This document shows, piece by piece, positions 23,518 through 31,513 of a stretch of 47,805 nt of DNA. The stretch is from Nocardia cyriacigeorgica (lineage in GTDB: Bacteria; Actinomycetota; Actinomycetes; Mycobacteriales; Mycobacteriaceae): NCBI RefSeq assembly GCF_010858045.1, contig NZ_JAAGVC010000044.1, positions 1 to 47,805 of the forward strand, given 5' to 3'. Every line of letters begins with the position of its first letter. Positions within the stretch are counted from its first letter, which is position 1. Below the pieces are notes generated by a model. It did not search any database, was not told the DNA's origin, and worked only from the letters and a program-made list of their open reading frames with translations. A program made the translations under genes and the position numbers.

Positions 23518-24638
23518 TTCGCCACGACCTCCTGCTCCTGATGCTCACGATCGGCCGCCTCCGCACTCGGCTCGGCCGCGGGCTCCGCGTCGGCGTGGTC
23601 GCCGGCCGCGATCGCACCGTCCGGTGCGGCACCGCCGTCGGGGCGGCCCGCGCCGGCATCGGCCCGGGCTGCGACGGTAGCCGATCCCGGCTGCACCGGT
23701 TCGATGACGGGCACCGCCGGGTCCGCGGCCACCACCCAGCGGTGCGCGATATGGGCGCGCCCGAGCAGATCGCGGCCCTCCACCATCCGCACAATCCACA
23801 GTGTCGCCACCGCCACCGCCACGGCGACGGCGTCGGTGAATGCGGTGAACAGCACTCCGTCGGCCTCGGCCTGCAGCGAGTCGGCGCTGCGCCAGGCCAG
23901 CGCGGCAACCGCGCAGGCTCCGCCGAACACCCAGATCGCCCACCACACCCGCACCGCACGCAGCGGCCGTGGATCCTCCCGGCCGGCCACCATCTCGCTC
24001 AGGAAAACTCCCGGCCACAGCAGGTTGACCACCGGGATCACACAGCCGAGCACCAGCATCCGCGGCGACCGCGGATCGCGCAGACCACGACCCTCGTATA
24101 CGGCCCGGCGCGCCTGGATCAGCCAGCCGACGGCGGCGACCGCGGCGAGCAATGCCAGCACCGCGGCGAACAGCGCCGAAGCGTTGACCATCGCGTCGGA
24201 GAACGTCAACAGCAATGGATCGATGAGATAGGTGCGATTGCGCAGTAACAGCAGGTAACGACCGAGTTCGGAGCCCGCCGCGATGGCGAACATCAGCGCC
24301 GTCGCGATCAAGAGCGGGGGCAGCCAGCCGGCCAGCACATTCAGCGGCGGCCGGGCGGCTACGGGCTCGCGGGCCGGTTCATCGCGCAGTCCCCAGCGCG
24401 GGATCTCGGTGTAGTGCGGGGTGGGAGTGGGCCCGGTGCGGCCGGGGGCGGCGGTGCCGCGCGGACGGTGATCGGGCCTGCGGGCGACCCACCGGTAGTT
24501 GCGCCGTTCGGCGGGCGCGTCGATCGGCCCGGGCGAGAGCAGGACGCCACGGCAACGCGGGCACCAGTGCATCGGCGCCGCCTGTTGTACGGCCCAGCGC
24601 GCGCCGCAGCGCGCACAGGGTTGCACCACCGTACTCAA
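23514..24638 (-). CDS. Zinc-ribbon, DUF4328-type membrane protein (Rv3843c-like)
   Basis: 374 residues from a TTG at 24638 (GAGG 10 nt upstream); GTG codons at 24629 and 24626 are alternatives. A short zinc ribbon opens the protein (CARCGARW and WCPRCRG, a CxxC pair), then a Pro/Arg linker. About six membrane segments (about 100-310) follow, with the DUF4328 pattern VIPVVNLLWPGVFLSEM and VRVWWAIWVFGG. The tail is acidic and alanine-rich. It overlaps glpQ1 by 4 bp and is likely its first cistron. The function is unknown. Confidence 0.83.
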   Translation of the reverse strand: MSTVVQPCARCGARWAVQQAAPMHWCPRCRGVLLSPGPIDAPAERRNYRWVARRPDHRPRGTAAPGRTGPTPTPHYTEIPRWGLRDEPAREPVAARPPLNVLAGWLPPLLIATALMFAIAAGSELGRYLLLLRNRTYLIDPLLLTFSDAMVNASALFAAVLALLAAVAAVGWLIQARRAVYEGRGLRDPRSPRMLVLGCVIPVVNLLWPGVFLSEMVAGREDPRPLRAVRVWWAIWVFGGACAVAALAWRSADSLQAEADGVLFTAFTDAVAVAVAVATLWIVRMVEGRDLLGRAHIAHRWVVAADPAVPVIEPVQPGSATVAARADAGAGRPDGGAAPDGAIAAGDHADAEPAAEPSAEAADREHQEQEVVAK

Positions 24639-24661
24639 TGCCGTCGCACCTCGCTCTTTCG

Positions 24662-25033
24662 TCAGTAGATCTTGGGCTCGTGCTCGCCCTCGCCGACCAG
24701 CGGGCGGCCGGTACGCTGCCACTCCACCATGCCGCCGACGACGCACATGGCGTCGAATCCGACGTGGGTCAGGTACTTGACCGCCTCGAAGGACCGGCCG
24801 CCCTGCCGGCAGATGACGTAGAGCTGGGCGTCGTAGTCCAGTTCGTCCAGCCGGGCCGGGATGTCGTCCACCGGAATGTGGACGGCGCCCGGGGCGTGGC
24901 CCAGCGCCCACTCGTCGGGCTCGCGCACGTCGAGCAGGATCGCGCCGGCCTTCTCCGCGGCAGCGCGCGCACTGTCGTCGAATTCACCTGGCACCTCGTT
25001 CAGCGGTACCGTCGGGACCTCGGAGCTCGTCAC
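24662..25033 (-). CDS. Rhodanese-like sulfurtransferase domain protein
   Basis: 123 residues, a single rhodanese domain. The active-site loop VICRQGGRSFEAV has the catalytic Cys with the six-residue CRQGGR loop, and LLDVREPDEWALGHAPGAV is the conserved domain start. It could carry sulfur as a persulfide. GTG 25033 has CAGGA 9 nt upstream; the frame extends further but lacks similarity. It precedes the zinc-ribbon membrane gene by 23 bp on the same strand, so one transcript with glpQ1 is plausible. Confidence 0.9.
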   Translation of the reverse strand: MTSSEVPTVPLNEVPGEFDDSARAAAEKAGAILLDVREPDEWALGHAPGAVHIPVDDIPARLDELDYDAQLYVICRQGGRSFEAVKYLTHVGFDAMCVVGGMVEWQRTGRPLVGEGEHEPKIY

Positions 25034-25185
25034 GTGTTCGATCCTGCCATGGGTGCCGTACGATCGCGGACTTCCGTGCCCGTCCATCGGTGCGAACACC
25101 GCACACCTGGGACGCGCCGGGCCAGCGGGCCCCGCGTAGGTTATGCCGCGCCGACTTCCGACCGGTGCCCCGATTTCTGGGGGGA

Positions 25186-25266
25186 TGTGGATAAGTCGGT
25201 GTAGTTATCCACAGATTCCACAACCTGATCCACAGGTGTCAGCTATCGTCCGGCGCATCGTCCACA
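25186..25266. promoter_or_regulatory. Cluster of DnaA boxes
   Basis: Two perfect DnaA boxes (TTATCCACA) face each other: 25186-25194 on the minus strand and 25205-25213 on the plus strand, 10 bp apart. Weaker copies follow: GATTCCACA 25214-25222, TGATCCACA 25226-25234 and TCGTCCACA 25258-25266. They fill the 476-bp gap between the rhodanese gene and a hypothetical gene; an A-rich stretch (25438-25446) and further AT-rich DNA lie toward 25475. No dnaA or dnaN is present, so this is not the standard oriC. Confidence 0.8.
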
Positions 25267-25509
25267 GGCTGACGCTATCGCGGCTTCAACTGGGCGATCA
25301 CCGGGCGACGGTTGCGAACGACCGATCCGGGACTCCCCTCCAGCCATCCCGGAGCGGTCATCCGCCGCCTTGTTCGGGAGCTGCGCCGTCGAAGCTCCCG
25401 ACATGTACTTGGACGGAAGCGACCCGGATTCGGTTCCATAAAAAAACGACAACCCTAGTGAAAACTTGAAATGCGCCGATCTGGGCGGTGATCTCGGTAG
25501 CCTGGCGCT

Positions 25510-26121
25510 ATGAACTCGAGCAGGGGGCTACTTGACGGATTGGACACCGCCGGAATCGACATCGCACTGAGGGAGGCCGCGTGCCTCGGCCTCGCCGTCG
25601 ATGCCGACACCGGCCGACTCGAACTCGACCTCGAAGTACTCACACTGCCCGCACAGGAATCCACACCTGCCGATATCAAGGTCCGGATGACCTTCCACGG
25701 CGTCAGCCGGGTGGCCGCCTCGCTGCGCATCCACCGCTGGGACGACGTCGAACCCACCGTGCTGCCGCTGGAACTGGACGGGCTCGGCGATGCCATCACC
25801 AGTTTCGGCGGCGGCAGGCTGCACGGCTGGGATTTCATCGACATCGACGACAGCAGCTGGTCGCTGTGGAGCGAGCTGCTGAGCTTCGACACCATGATCG
25901 ATCAGCGCGTCTCGCCGCATGTGCTCGAGTTCTCCCAGGAGGAGGGTCTCGATCCGCGCGAACTCGACGTGCGGGTCTGGTTCGACAGCATCACCATCCA
26001 CGACCCCCGCGGCAAGCAGATCCCGCTGCCGGAGTTCATCGCGGGCGGCCGGCGCTGGTGGGCGGCGCACGACGCGGGCGATCCGCGCACCAGGCGGCCG
26101 GGGATCGCGCCCCCGCTCTGA
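25510..26121 (+). CDS. Conserved hypothetical protein
   Basis: 203 residues, acidic and soluble, without a signal peptide or membrane segment. It is mostly beta-strand in its first two thirds (LELDLEVLTLP, VRMTFHGVSRVAASLRI, WDFIDIDDSSW). Segments such as LEFSQEEGLDPRELDVRVWF look conserved rather than low-complexity. I recognise no family. GC-rich third positions support coding. The gene follows the DnaA-box cluster and an AT-rich stretch that may hold its promoter, and ends 18 bp before a strong hairpin. Confidence 0.75.
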   Translation: MNSSRGLLDGLDTAGIDIALREAACLGLAVDADTGRLELDLEVLTLPAQESTPADIKVRMTFHGVSRVAASLRIHRWDDVEPTVLPLELDGLGDAITSFGGGRLHGWDFIDIDDSSWSLWSELLSFDTMIDQRVSPHVLEFSQEEGLDPRELDVRVWFDSITIHDPRGKQIPLPEFIAGGRRWWAAHDAGDPRTRRPGIAPPL

Positions 26122-26139
26122 GCCGGCGACAGCCGAGCA

Positions 26140-26175
26140 GATGCCGCATACCGGGCCGATCCGGTGTGCGGCATC
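26140..26175 (+). terminator. Hairpin terminator
   Basis: GATGCCGCATACCGG (26140-26154) and CCGGTGTGCGGCATC (26161-26175), 15 bp with one mismatch and a 6-nt loop. The remaining 317 bp up to sodA hold only weak promoter-like hexamers; I see no further gene. Confidence 0.8.
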
Positions 26176-26492
26176 GGCGTTTCACCGATAGACGTTCCCG
26201 GAATGGGTATTCGCCCCGGCGAACGGTTCGACCTGCCCCACCCGCCCGCATTCGCGATCCACAGCCCGGACCGCCCGACTAGTTAGTCGCTTCCCGGCAT
26301 GGTTCGATGCACGAGTGCGGTTCTTACTGCTCGCCGATGAACGTGGCGCGGCAGCGCCCGGGCCCACCCGAGTGAGCACCGTCACCGGAATGCCGGGGCA
26401 TCCGGGCAAGTTGGAACCGATCGGGTGTACGAATGATGGTCGAGAGCGCTCGCGAGGTTCGTGAGTGCGCGGCCCGACAAGGAAGGGACATC

Positions 26493-27116
26493 GTGGCTGA
26501 GTACACGCTGCCGGATCTGGATTACGACTACAGCGCCCTGGAACCCCACATCTCCGGGCAGATCAACGAGCTGCACCATTCCAAGCACCACGCCGCATAC
26601 GTCGCCGGTGCCAACACGGCACTGGAGAAGCTGGAAGCCGCCCGTGAGGCCGGCGATCACAGCGCCATCTTCCTGCACGAGAAGAACCTCGCGTTCCACC
26701 TCGGCGGACACGTGAACCACTCCATCTGGTGGAAGAACCTGTCCCCCAACGGTGGCGACAAGCCGGTCGGCGAGCTGGCCGCGGCCATCGACGACCAGTT
26801 CGGTTCGTTCGACAAGTTCCGCGCGCAGTTCACCGCCGCGGCCAACGGCCTGCAGGGCTCGGGCTGGGCGGTGCTCGGCTACGACACCCTCGGCCAGAAG
26901 CTGCTGACCTTCCAGCTCTACGACCAGCAGGCCAACGTGCCGCTCGGCATCATCCCGCTGCTGCAGGTCGACATGTGGGAGCACGCCTTCTACCTGCAGT
27001 ACAAGAACGTCAAGGCCGACTACGTGACGGCGTTCTGGAACGTCGTCAACTGGGCCGACGTGCAGGACCGTTTCGCCAAGGCCGTGAACCAGGGCAAGGG
27101 CCTGATCTTCGGGTAA
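26493..27116 (+). CDS. sodA: Superoxide dismutase, Fe/Mn family
   Basis: 207 residues. It dismutates superoxide. The metal ligands are visible: His28 (ELHHSKHH), the His in GGHVNHSIWW, and the Asp and His of DMWEHAFY. The protein resembles mycobacterial SodA throughout and has no Sec signal. At the position of M. tuberculosis His145 this enzyme has Gln (LYDQQAN), as in mycobacterial Mn-type enzymes, suggesting manganese preference. The start is GTG 26493 with AAGGAAGGG just upstream. It lies about 1 kb from the manganese riboswitch and exporter gene. Confidence 0.96.
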   Translation: MAEYTLPDLDYDYSALEPHISGQINELHHSKHHAAYVAGANTALEKLEAAREAGDHSAIFLHEKNLAFHLGGHVNHSIWWKNLSPNGGDKPVGELAAAIDDQFGSFDKFRAQFTAAANGLQGSGWAVLGYDTLGQKLLTFQLYDQQANVPLGIIPLLQVDMWEHAFYLQYKNVKADYVTAFWNVVNWADVQDRFAKAVNQGKGLIFG

Positions 27117-27142
27117 GAGCATCCGACGCGCCCGGGGCCGCG

Positions 27143-27158
27143 ACACCGCATGGTGTCG
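27143..27158 (+). terminator. sodA terminator hairpin
   Basis: GACACC-GCAT-GGTGTC, a perfect 6-bp stem, flanked by GC-rich DNA that may extend it, 26 bp after the sodA stop. Confidence 0.65.
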
Positions 27159-27214
27159 GGGCCCGCTGCGTTTCTGCTGGTGAAAAGCCCTCTGCGGGTC
27201 GACGCCGAGACGTA

Positions 27215-27242
27215 CTGGCACTCTTTGGTACTTGTGTGCCAG
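27215..27242. other. Inverted repeat upstream of the Rv3847-like gene
   Basis: CTGGCAC (27215-27221) and GTGCCAG (27236-27242), 14 bp apart, about 78 bp before the next start. It could be an operator or an RNA hairpin; there is no further support. Confidence 0.3.
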
Positions 27243-27319
27243 ATGCCTTCGGGTTCATTCTTCAAGTCCACAGTTCGAGGACGGGCAATGCCGCCCCCGG
27301 TTCCATGACGGGAGGCCTC

Positions 27320-27847
27320 ATGCGCAGCGATGGTCAGATCGGCGTCACGCCGTTCCAAGCGCGCGGATCTCTTCGCGGGTTCGTCATCTCCGGGCGCTGG
27401 CCCGATACCACCAAGGAATGGGCGCAGCTGCTGGTGCTCGCGGTGCGGGTGGCCAGCCTGCCCGGGCTGCTGTCGACATCGACGGTGTTCGGGGCGCGCG
27501 AGGATCTGCCCGATGATCCCGAGCCGGGCACCGTCGGGCTGGTACTGGCCGAAGGGCCGGTGCTCGGTGAGTCCGCGGTGACGCCCGGCAAGTTTGCCGA
27601 GCATGTGCCGCCCGCCCTGCTGATGCTGCATCCGCCGTCCGAAACCAATCCGTCGCTGCCCGAATGCAGCGGGGCCGCCTCGGGCTGTGTGCTGCTGCCC
27701 GGCGTGCCGCATCTGGGGCTGGAACACCGGGCCGCATGGGCCGAGGCCGAGTTGGACGGAACGGTGACCTCGCTGGTCAGCCGGGTCGGGCTGGATCCGA
27801 TCAGCGATCCCGACACCGCGGTTCTGGCTATGCTGCTGGCCGCGTAA
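27320..27847 (+). CDS. Conserved hypothetical protein (Rv3847-like)
   Basis: 175 residues from the ATG at 27320 (GGGAGG 4-5 nt upstream); an ATG at 27305 would add five residues. It is a soluble alpha/beta protein with VTPFQARGSLRGFVISGRWP and a C-terminal SRVGLDPISDPDTAVLAMLL. It has two cysteines (ECSGAASGC) and no membrane segment. Its length and place directly after sodA match Rv3847. The function is unknown. Confidence 0.8.
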   Translation: MRSDGQIGVTPFQARGSLRGFVISGRWPDTTKEWAQLLVLAVRVASLPGLLSTSTVFGAREDLPDDPEPGTVGLVLAEGPVLGESAVTPGKFAEHVPPALLMLHPPSETNPSLPECSGAASGCVLLPGVPHLGLEHRAAWAEAELDGTVTSLVSRVGLDPISDPDTAVLAMLLAA

Positions 27848-27947
27848 GGGCACCCGAAATCTACCGCACGGATCACCAAACTTATTGCGCGCATTGCGAT
27901 TTCGACAACAGCGAGTTGCCGTCGCGACGCCAGGGCGGGTAGAGTCG

Positions 27948-28098
27948 GCAGCAGCGAAGGGGAGTAGCCCCCAATCGCGTAGTCGACATACTGATCCGCC
28001 GCCGCGTGTGGCGCGGGTCCGGCTGCGTGAACCGGAACTTCTCCGGTGGGCGAGACCTTCGGCCGAGACAACCTTGACGTTGTCGGCCGGAGGCGTCC
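27948..28098 (+). ncRNA. yybP-ykoY (manganese) riboswitch
   Basis: The hallmark GGGGAGTAG is at 27959-27967, followed by GTCGACATACTG (near 27982) and by GAGACCTTCGGCCG with its closing partner GTTGTCGGCCGGAGG. The last two pair as 28056-28072 with 28079-28093 around a 2-nt bulge. This order matches the yybP-ykoY family, which senses Mn2+ and usually sits in front of Mn exporters. The downstream gene is such an exporter (TMEM165/GDT1 family), 42 bp further on. Confidence 0.85.
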
Positions 28099-28104
28099 CG
28101 TTTT

Positions 28105-28120
28105 CCGGCCGACTGGCCGG
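28105..28120 (+). promoter_or_regulatory. Riboswitch expression-platform hairpin
   Basis: CCGGCC-GACT-GGCCGG forms a perfect hairpin 20 bp before the exporter ATG and directly before its ribosome binding site (CGGGAG). Its left half CCGGCCGAC (28105-28113) is also exactly complementary to GTCGGCCGG (28082-28090) inside the riboswitch stem, so the two pairings exclude each other. Confidence 0.6.
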
Positions 28121-28140
28121 AGCCCGGGAGAACACATCAC

Positions 28141-28875
28141 ATGATCGCCACCGTATTGCTGAGTATCGGCATCGTCTTCCTCGCCGAGCTCGGTGACAAG
28201 TCCCAGCTGATGGCGCTGACGTTCGCACTGCGCTATCGCTGGTGGGTGGTGCTCGGCGGAATCGCCACCGCCACCGCCGCGGTGCACGTCATCTCGGTCG
28301 CCGTCGGCCACTTCCTCGGCGCGGCACTGCCGACCACGGCGATCGCGCTGGTCGCCGCGCTCACCTTCCTCGCCGTCGGCGTCTGGACCCTGCGCGAGCA
28401 CCTCGATCCCGAAGACGACGCCGAAGCCGCTCCCAAGGTCTCCCGTTTCGCCACCGCGGCCCCGTTCCTGGTGGTGCTGTCGGCGTTCCTGCTGGCCGAA
28501 CTGGGCGATCGCACCATGTTCGCCACCGCCGCCCTGGCCACCGATTACGACTGGGCGGGCGTCTGGCTGGGCTCGACCATCGGCATGGTCGCCGCGGACG
28601 CACTGGCCATCGCACTGGGCATCCTGGTCGGCAAGCATCTGCCCGAACGCGCCATCGGCATCGGTTCCGGGCTGCTGTTCCTGTTCTTCGGTTCGCTGAC
28701 GCTCACCGGGCTCGCCTGGCCCGGCCTCGGCACCCTGCCGGGCGCGGCCGTCGCGATCACCGTGCCTGCCCTCGCGGGGGCGGTCTTCTACGTGCTGACC
28801 CGGCGCCGGACAGCGGTCGCAGCGCCCATCGCGGCAACCGATGGCTCAGAACAGCCCGCTGAGGAATTGCGCTGA
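28141..28875 (+). CDS. TMEM165/GDT1 (UPF0016) family cation exporter, Mn2+ likely
   Basis: 244 residues and six or seven membrane segments. Both family signatures are present: LAELGDKSQLMAL near residue 15 and LAELGDRTMFATA near residue 120, the paired ExGD(K/R)(S/T) motifs that form the cation site. Bacterial members (for example MneA, MntX) export Mn2+. The upstream yybP-ykoY riboswitch supports Mn2+ as substrate, with expression turned on by excess manganese. Regulation is inferred from the RNA motif. Confidence 0.92.
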   Translation: MIATVLLSIGIVFLAELGDKSQLMALTFALRYRWWVVLGGIATATAAVHVISVAVGHFLGAALPTTAIALVAALTFLAVGVWTLREHLDPEDDAEAAPKVSRFATAAPFLVVLSAFLLAELGDRTMFATAALATDYDWAGVWLGSTIGMVAADALAIALGILVGKHLPERAIGIGSGLLFLFFGSLTLTGLAWPGLGTLPGAAVAITVPALAGAVFYVLTRRRTAVAAPIAATDGSEQPAEELR

Positions 28876-28883
28876 CGCCGATA

Positions 28884-29549
28884 TCAGCCGCCCGCCAGCG
28901 CCTGCCCGTACAGATCCCCGCCGCGAACGACGAGCTCGAGCAAGGGTTCGCGGAGCGCACGAAGCCCGGCCACATCATCGGTGGCGATCTTGCCCGTCAC
29001 CATCGCGCCGACGGCCGCCGCGAGGGTTCGGCAGGCGAAGCGCTGTTCGGGCGTGCGGGCGTCGAGGACCTCGGCGATCCGCTCCACGAACAGGTCCTGT
29101 AGCTCCATCCGCCGGGCGACCGCCTTCGCTCCGACGGCGTAGACCTCCACGAGGAACAGCCGGGCACCGGCCGGATCGTCGGCCAGATGCCGCAGGTAGG
29201 TGTCGAAAAGCCGGCGCATTCGCTCGACCGGGTCGATATGCGCCGGATCGCCGGGATCGGCTGCGGGGGCATCGGTCTCGTCGATCCGGGCGAGCAGCTG
29301 CTCGACGGCCCGCTCGTAGGCGGCCTCGAAACAGTCTTCCTTGGAACGGAATTGCTCATAGAAGGTCTCGCGCGAGACACCGGCCTTCTTCAGGATCGCC
29401 GCGACCGACGTTCCGACATAACCGTTGTCGACCATCGCCTCGCCCATCGCGTGCAGAATCCGCTCGCGTTGTGAGGCGACGACCTGCTCCCGGGGCAGAC
29501 CGTGCCGGCCGCGCGGCAGCTGGCGGAGACTGGTGGCCGGGTCGGTCAT
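28884..29549 (-). CDS. TetR family transcriptional regulator
   Basis: 221 residues. The N-terminal helix-turn-helix (about 28-75) shows ILHAMGEAMVDNGYVGTSVA and AGVSRETFYEQFRSKEDCFE, the classical TetR pattern. The C-terminal ligand domain is helical. It follows the SDR gene by 6 bp on the same strand and is probably cotranscribed with it. The 18-bp palindrome at 30472-30489, upstream of that SDR, is the natural candidate for its operator (autoregulation). The ligand is unknown. Confidence 0.9.
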   Translation of the reverse strand: MTDPATSLRQLPRGRHGLPREQVVASQRERILHAMGEAMVDNGYVGTSVAAILKKAGVSRETFYEQFRSKEDCFEAAYERAVEQLLARIDETDAPAADPGDPAHIDPVERMRRLFDTYLRHLADDPAGARLFLVEVYAVGAKAVARRMELQDLFVERIAEVLDARTPEQRFACRTLAAAVGAMVTGKIATDDVAGLRALREPLLELVVRGGDLYGQALAGG

Positions 29550-29555
29550 GGCTGG

Positions 29556-30452
29556 CTACTCCGGTGTTCGGTCGGGCGGGTGCTGACCCATTCTGCTGGT
29601 TCGCGCGGGCTGCTCGGTCGTGAAGGGTGTCGCTTCGGTGCGCGCGATGCTCAGGGCCTCGTGCACGCCGCGCCGCAACGCCAGCTCGGTGACGCGTTGT
29701 GCGATCGGCCGCAACGGCAGCACGAACCGCACCCACCAGGGCGAAACCACCTGTCGGCGCCTGCGCGCGATGGCCCGTTCGACGGCGTCGATGGCCGGGC
29801 CCAGCGGCGCCACCCCGGACACGGTGCTGCGCCCGAGCAGCGAGCGTGCCGCCTCGGTGCCGAATCCGCGCGCGGTCATATCGGTGTCGAGTTCGGCGAA
29901 ATACGCGACGCCGACCTTCGCCCCGGTGTGCCGGAGTTCGTGACGCAGGGTGTCGCCGAGTGCCTCGACCCCCGCCTTCGACGCGCTGTAGGCGCCGAGC
30001 AGCGGCAGGTGCACGGCCGCCGCCAGCGAGGAGACCACCAGCGCGTAGCCCTCGGAATGGGAGATGTGCGGGCCCGCCGCGCGCACCGTGTAGTACACGC
30101 CGAGGACGTTGACCGCCAGCGTCCGCTCCATCACCTCCGGATCACCGCCGATCAGCGGAAGTTGTTTGGCTACACCGGCATTGGCGACCACCACATCGAG
30201 GCCGCCGAGTTCGCCGACGACGTCCTCGACCGCGGCGTCCACCTGCGCGCGGTCGCTCACATCGCAATAGCGCCACGGCGCCCCGCCGCACTCGCGCGCC
30301 ACCTCCGCCAGCGATTCCGATTCCAGCCCGAGCAGCGCCACCTGCGCGCCGTGCGCGGACAACTGCCTGGCCAGCGCGGCTCCGATGCCGCGGGCCGCAC
30401 CGGTGATCAGCACCCGGCGGCCGGCGACCGATCCACCAAATATCGACGTCAT
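29556..30452 (-). CDS. SDR family oxidoreductase
   Basis: 298 residues from the ATG at 30452. The Rossmann motif is VLITGAARGIGAALAR, followed by NAGVA (VVVANAGVAK), and the catalytic pattern Ser (SSLAAAV) with YSASKAG. The C-terminal extension (about 250-298) ends in a basic segment similar to SDRs acting on lipids or steroids. The substrate is unknown. It is the first gene of a two-gene unit with the TetR regulator, with an 18-bp palindrome 20 bp upstream of its start. Confidence 0.9.
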   Translation of the reverse strand: MTSIFGGSVAGRRVLITGAARGIGAALARQLSAHGAQVALLGLESESLAEVARECGGAPWRYCDVSDRAQVDAAVEDVVGELGGLDVVVANAGVAKQLPLIGGDPEVMERTLAVNVLGVYYTVRAAGPHISHSEGYALVVSSLAAAVHLPLLGAYSASKAGVEALGDTLRHELRHTGAKVGVAYFAELDTDMTARGFGTEAARSLLGRSTVSGVAPLGPAIDAVERAIARRRRQVVSPWWVRFVLPLRPIAQRVTELALRRGVHEALSIARTEATPFTTEQPARTSRMGQHPPDRTPE

Positions 30453-30471
30453 GCGGCCGACGGTACCATCA

Positions 30472-30489
30472 GCGAACACTAGTGTTCGC
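30472..30489. promoter_or_regulatory. 18-bp perfect palindrome, putative TetR operator
   Basis: GCGAACACTAGTGTTCGC reads the same on both strands. It lies 20 bp upstream of the SDR start, and 119 bp upstream of the divergent SDR at 30609, so it could control both directions. It is of typical TetR-site size, and the TetR gene is in the adjoining operon. Confidence 0.75.
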
Positions 30490-30608
30490 AAATTGCCCGG
30501 ACCGCTGGGCCCCGAGGCCAGGGAGTGGTGATCCGCGCCTCACCGGTGACCCGTTAGGGTGCAAATTGACGAAGGGCCAACTGGCTTGTCACGAACGAGA
30601 GGACCATC

Positions 30609-31376
30609 GTGGAGATTTCGGGTTCCGCCGCCATTGTCACCGGAGGCGCGTCCGGCCTCGGCGCCGCCACCGCCAAGCGTTTCGCCGAACTGGGCGCCAC
30701 CGTCTTCGGGCTCGACGTGCCGCAGTCGATCGAGCGGGCCGGCGACAACGTGCCCGCCGGTGTCACCCTCCTTCCGGCCGATGTGACCAGCAACGACGAG
30801 GTCAGCGCCGCCGTCGCGAAGGTCGTCGAATCCGGCGCGCCGCTGCGCATCGTGGTCAACTGCGCCGGTGTCGGCTGGGCCGGGCGCATCCTGTCCAAGA
30901 ACGGCCCGCACGATCTGGAGCTGTTCCGCACCGTCATCACGGTCAACCTGCTCGGCACCTTCAACGTGATGCGCCTGGCCGCCGACGCCATCGCCAAGAC
31001 CGATCCGGTCGACGACTACGGCCAGCGCGGTGTGGTCATCAACACCGCCTCGGTCGCCGCGTTCGAGGGCCAGATCGGCCAGATCGCCTACTCCGCCTCC
31101 AAGGGCGGCGTGCACGGCATGACCGTTCCGGCCGCGCGTGACCTGGCCCAGTTCGGCATCCGGGTGAACACCATCGCCCCCGGCATCATCGACACCCCGA
31201 TGCTGGCCGGCGTCACCGAGGAGTACCGCAAGGGCCTCGAGGCCGGTGTGCCGTTCCCGTCGCGGCTGGGCCGCCCGGACGAGTACGCGCAGCTGTCGCA
31301 GTACATCGTCGAGCACGACTACCTCAACGGCGAGACCATCCGCATGGACGGCGCGCTGCGCATGGCGCCGCGGTAA
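30609..31376 (+). CDS. SDR family oxidoreductase, 3-hydroxyacyl-CoA dehydrogenase (HSD10) type
   Basis: 255 residues. The NAD-binding motif is VTGGASGLGAATAKRF with an acidic residue after beta2 (GLDVP), indicating NAD+ rather than NADP+. It has NCAGVGWAG, a catalytic Ser in NTASVAAFEG and YSASKGG, and the C-terminal IVEHDYLNGETIRMDGALRM typical of the human HSD17B10 group. A role in fatty acid or steroid oxidation is inferred. GTG 30609 has GAGGACC upstream. It diverges from the TetR/SDR operon. Confidence 0.92.
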   Translation: MEISGSAAIVTGGASGLGAATAKRFAELGATVFGLDVPQSIERAGDNVPAGVTLLPADVTSNDEVSAAVAKVVESGAPLRIVVNCAGVGWAGRILSKNGPHDLELFRTVITVNLLGTFNVMRLAADAIAKTDPVDDYGQRGVVINTASVAAFEGQIGQIAYSASKGGVHGMTVPAARDLAQFGIRVNTIAPGIIDTPMLAGVTEEYRKGLEAGVPFPSRLGRPDEYAQLSQYIVEHDYLNGETIRMDGALRMAPR

Positions 31377-31513
31377 TCCCGCGGTAGTACTACCCGCCCG
31401 GCATCGTTTCGCGCTGCCCGGCGCTCGGCGCCCGCCCTCCCGCTCACCGCGGGTCGGCGGGCGTTCGCGCGTGCGGCGAGGCGGGAGCGCGGCCCCGGCA
31501 GGCCGCGAACTCG

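Noticed and set aside
25186..25475. Chromosomal origin oriC
   Set aside because: Only five boxes and no dnaA, dnaN, rpmH or parAB nearby; better described as a DnaA-box cluster.
26400..26440. sodA promoter (TTGGAA at 26411)
   Set aside because: No -10 hexamer at proper spacing; too weak to list as a feature.
31383..31394. GGTAGTACTACC palindrome after the HSD10-type SDR
   Set aside because: Only 12 bp, directly after the stop with no gene to regulate nearby; could be chance or part of a terminator.
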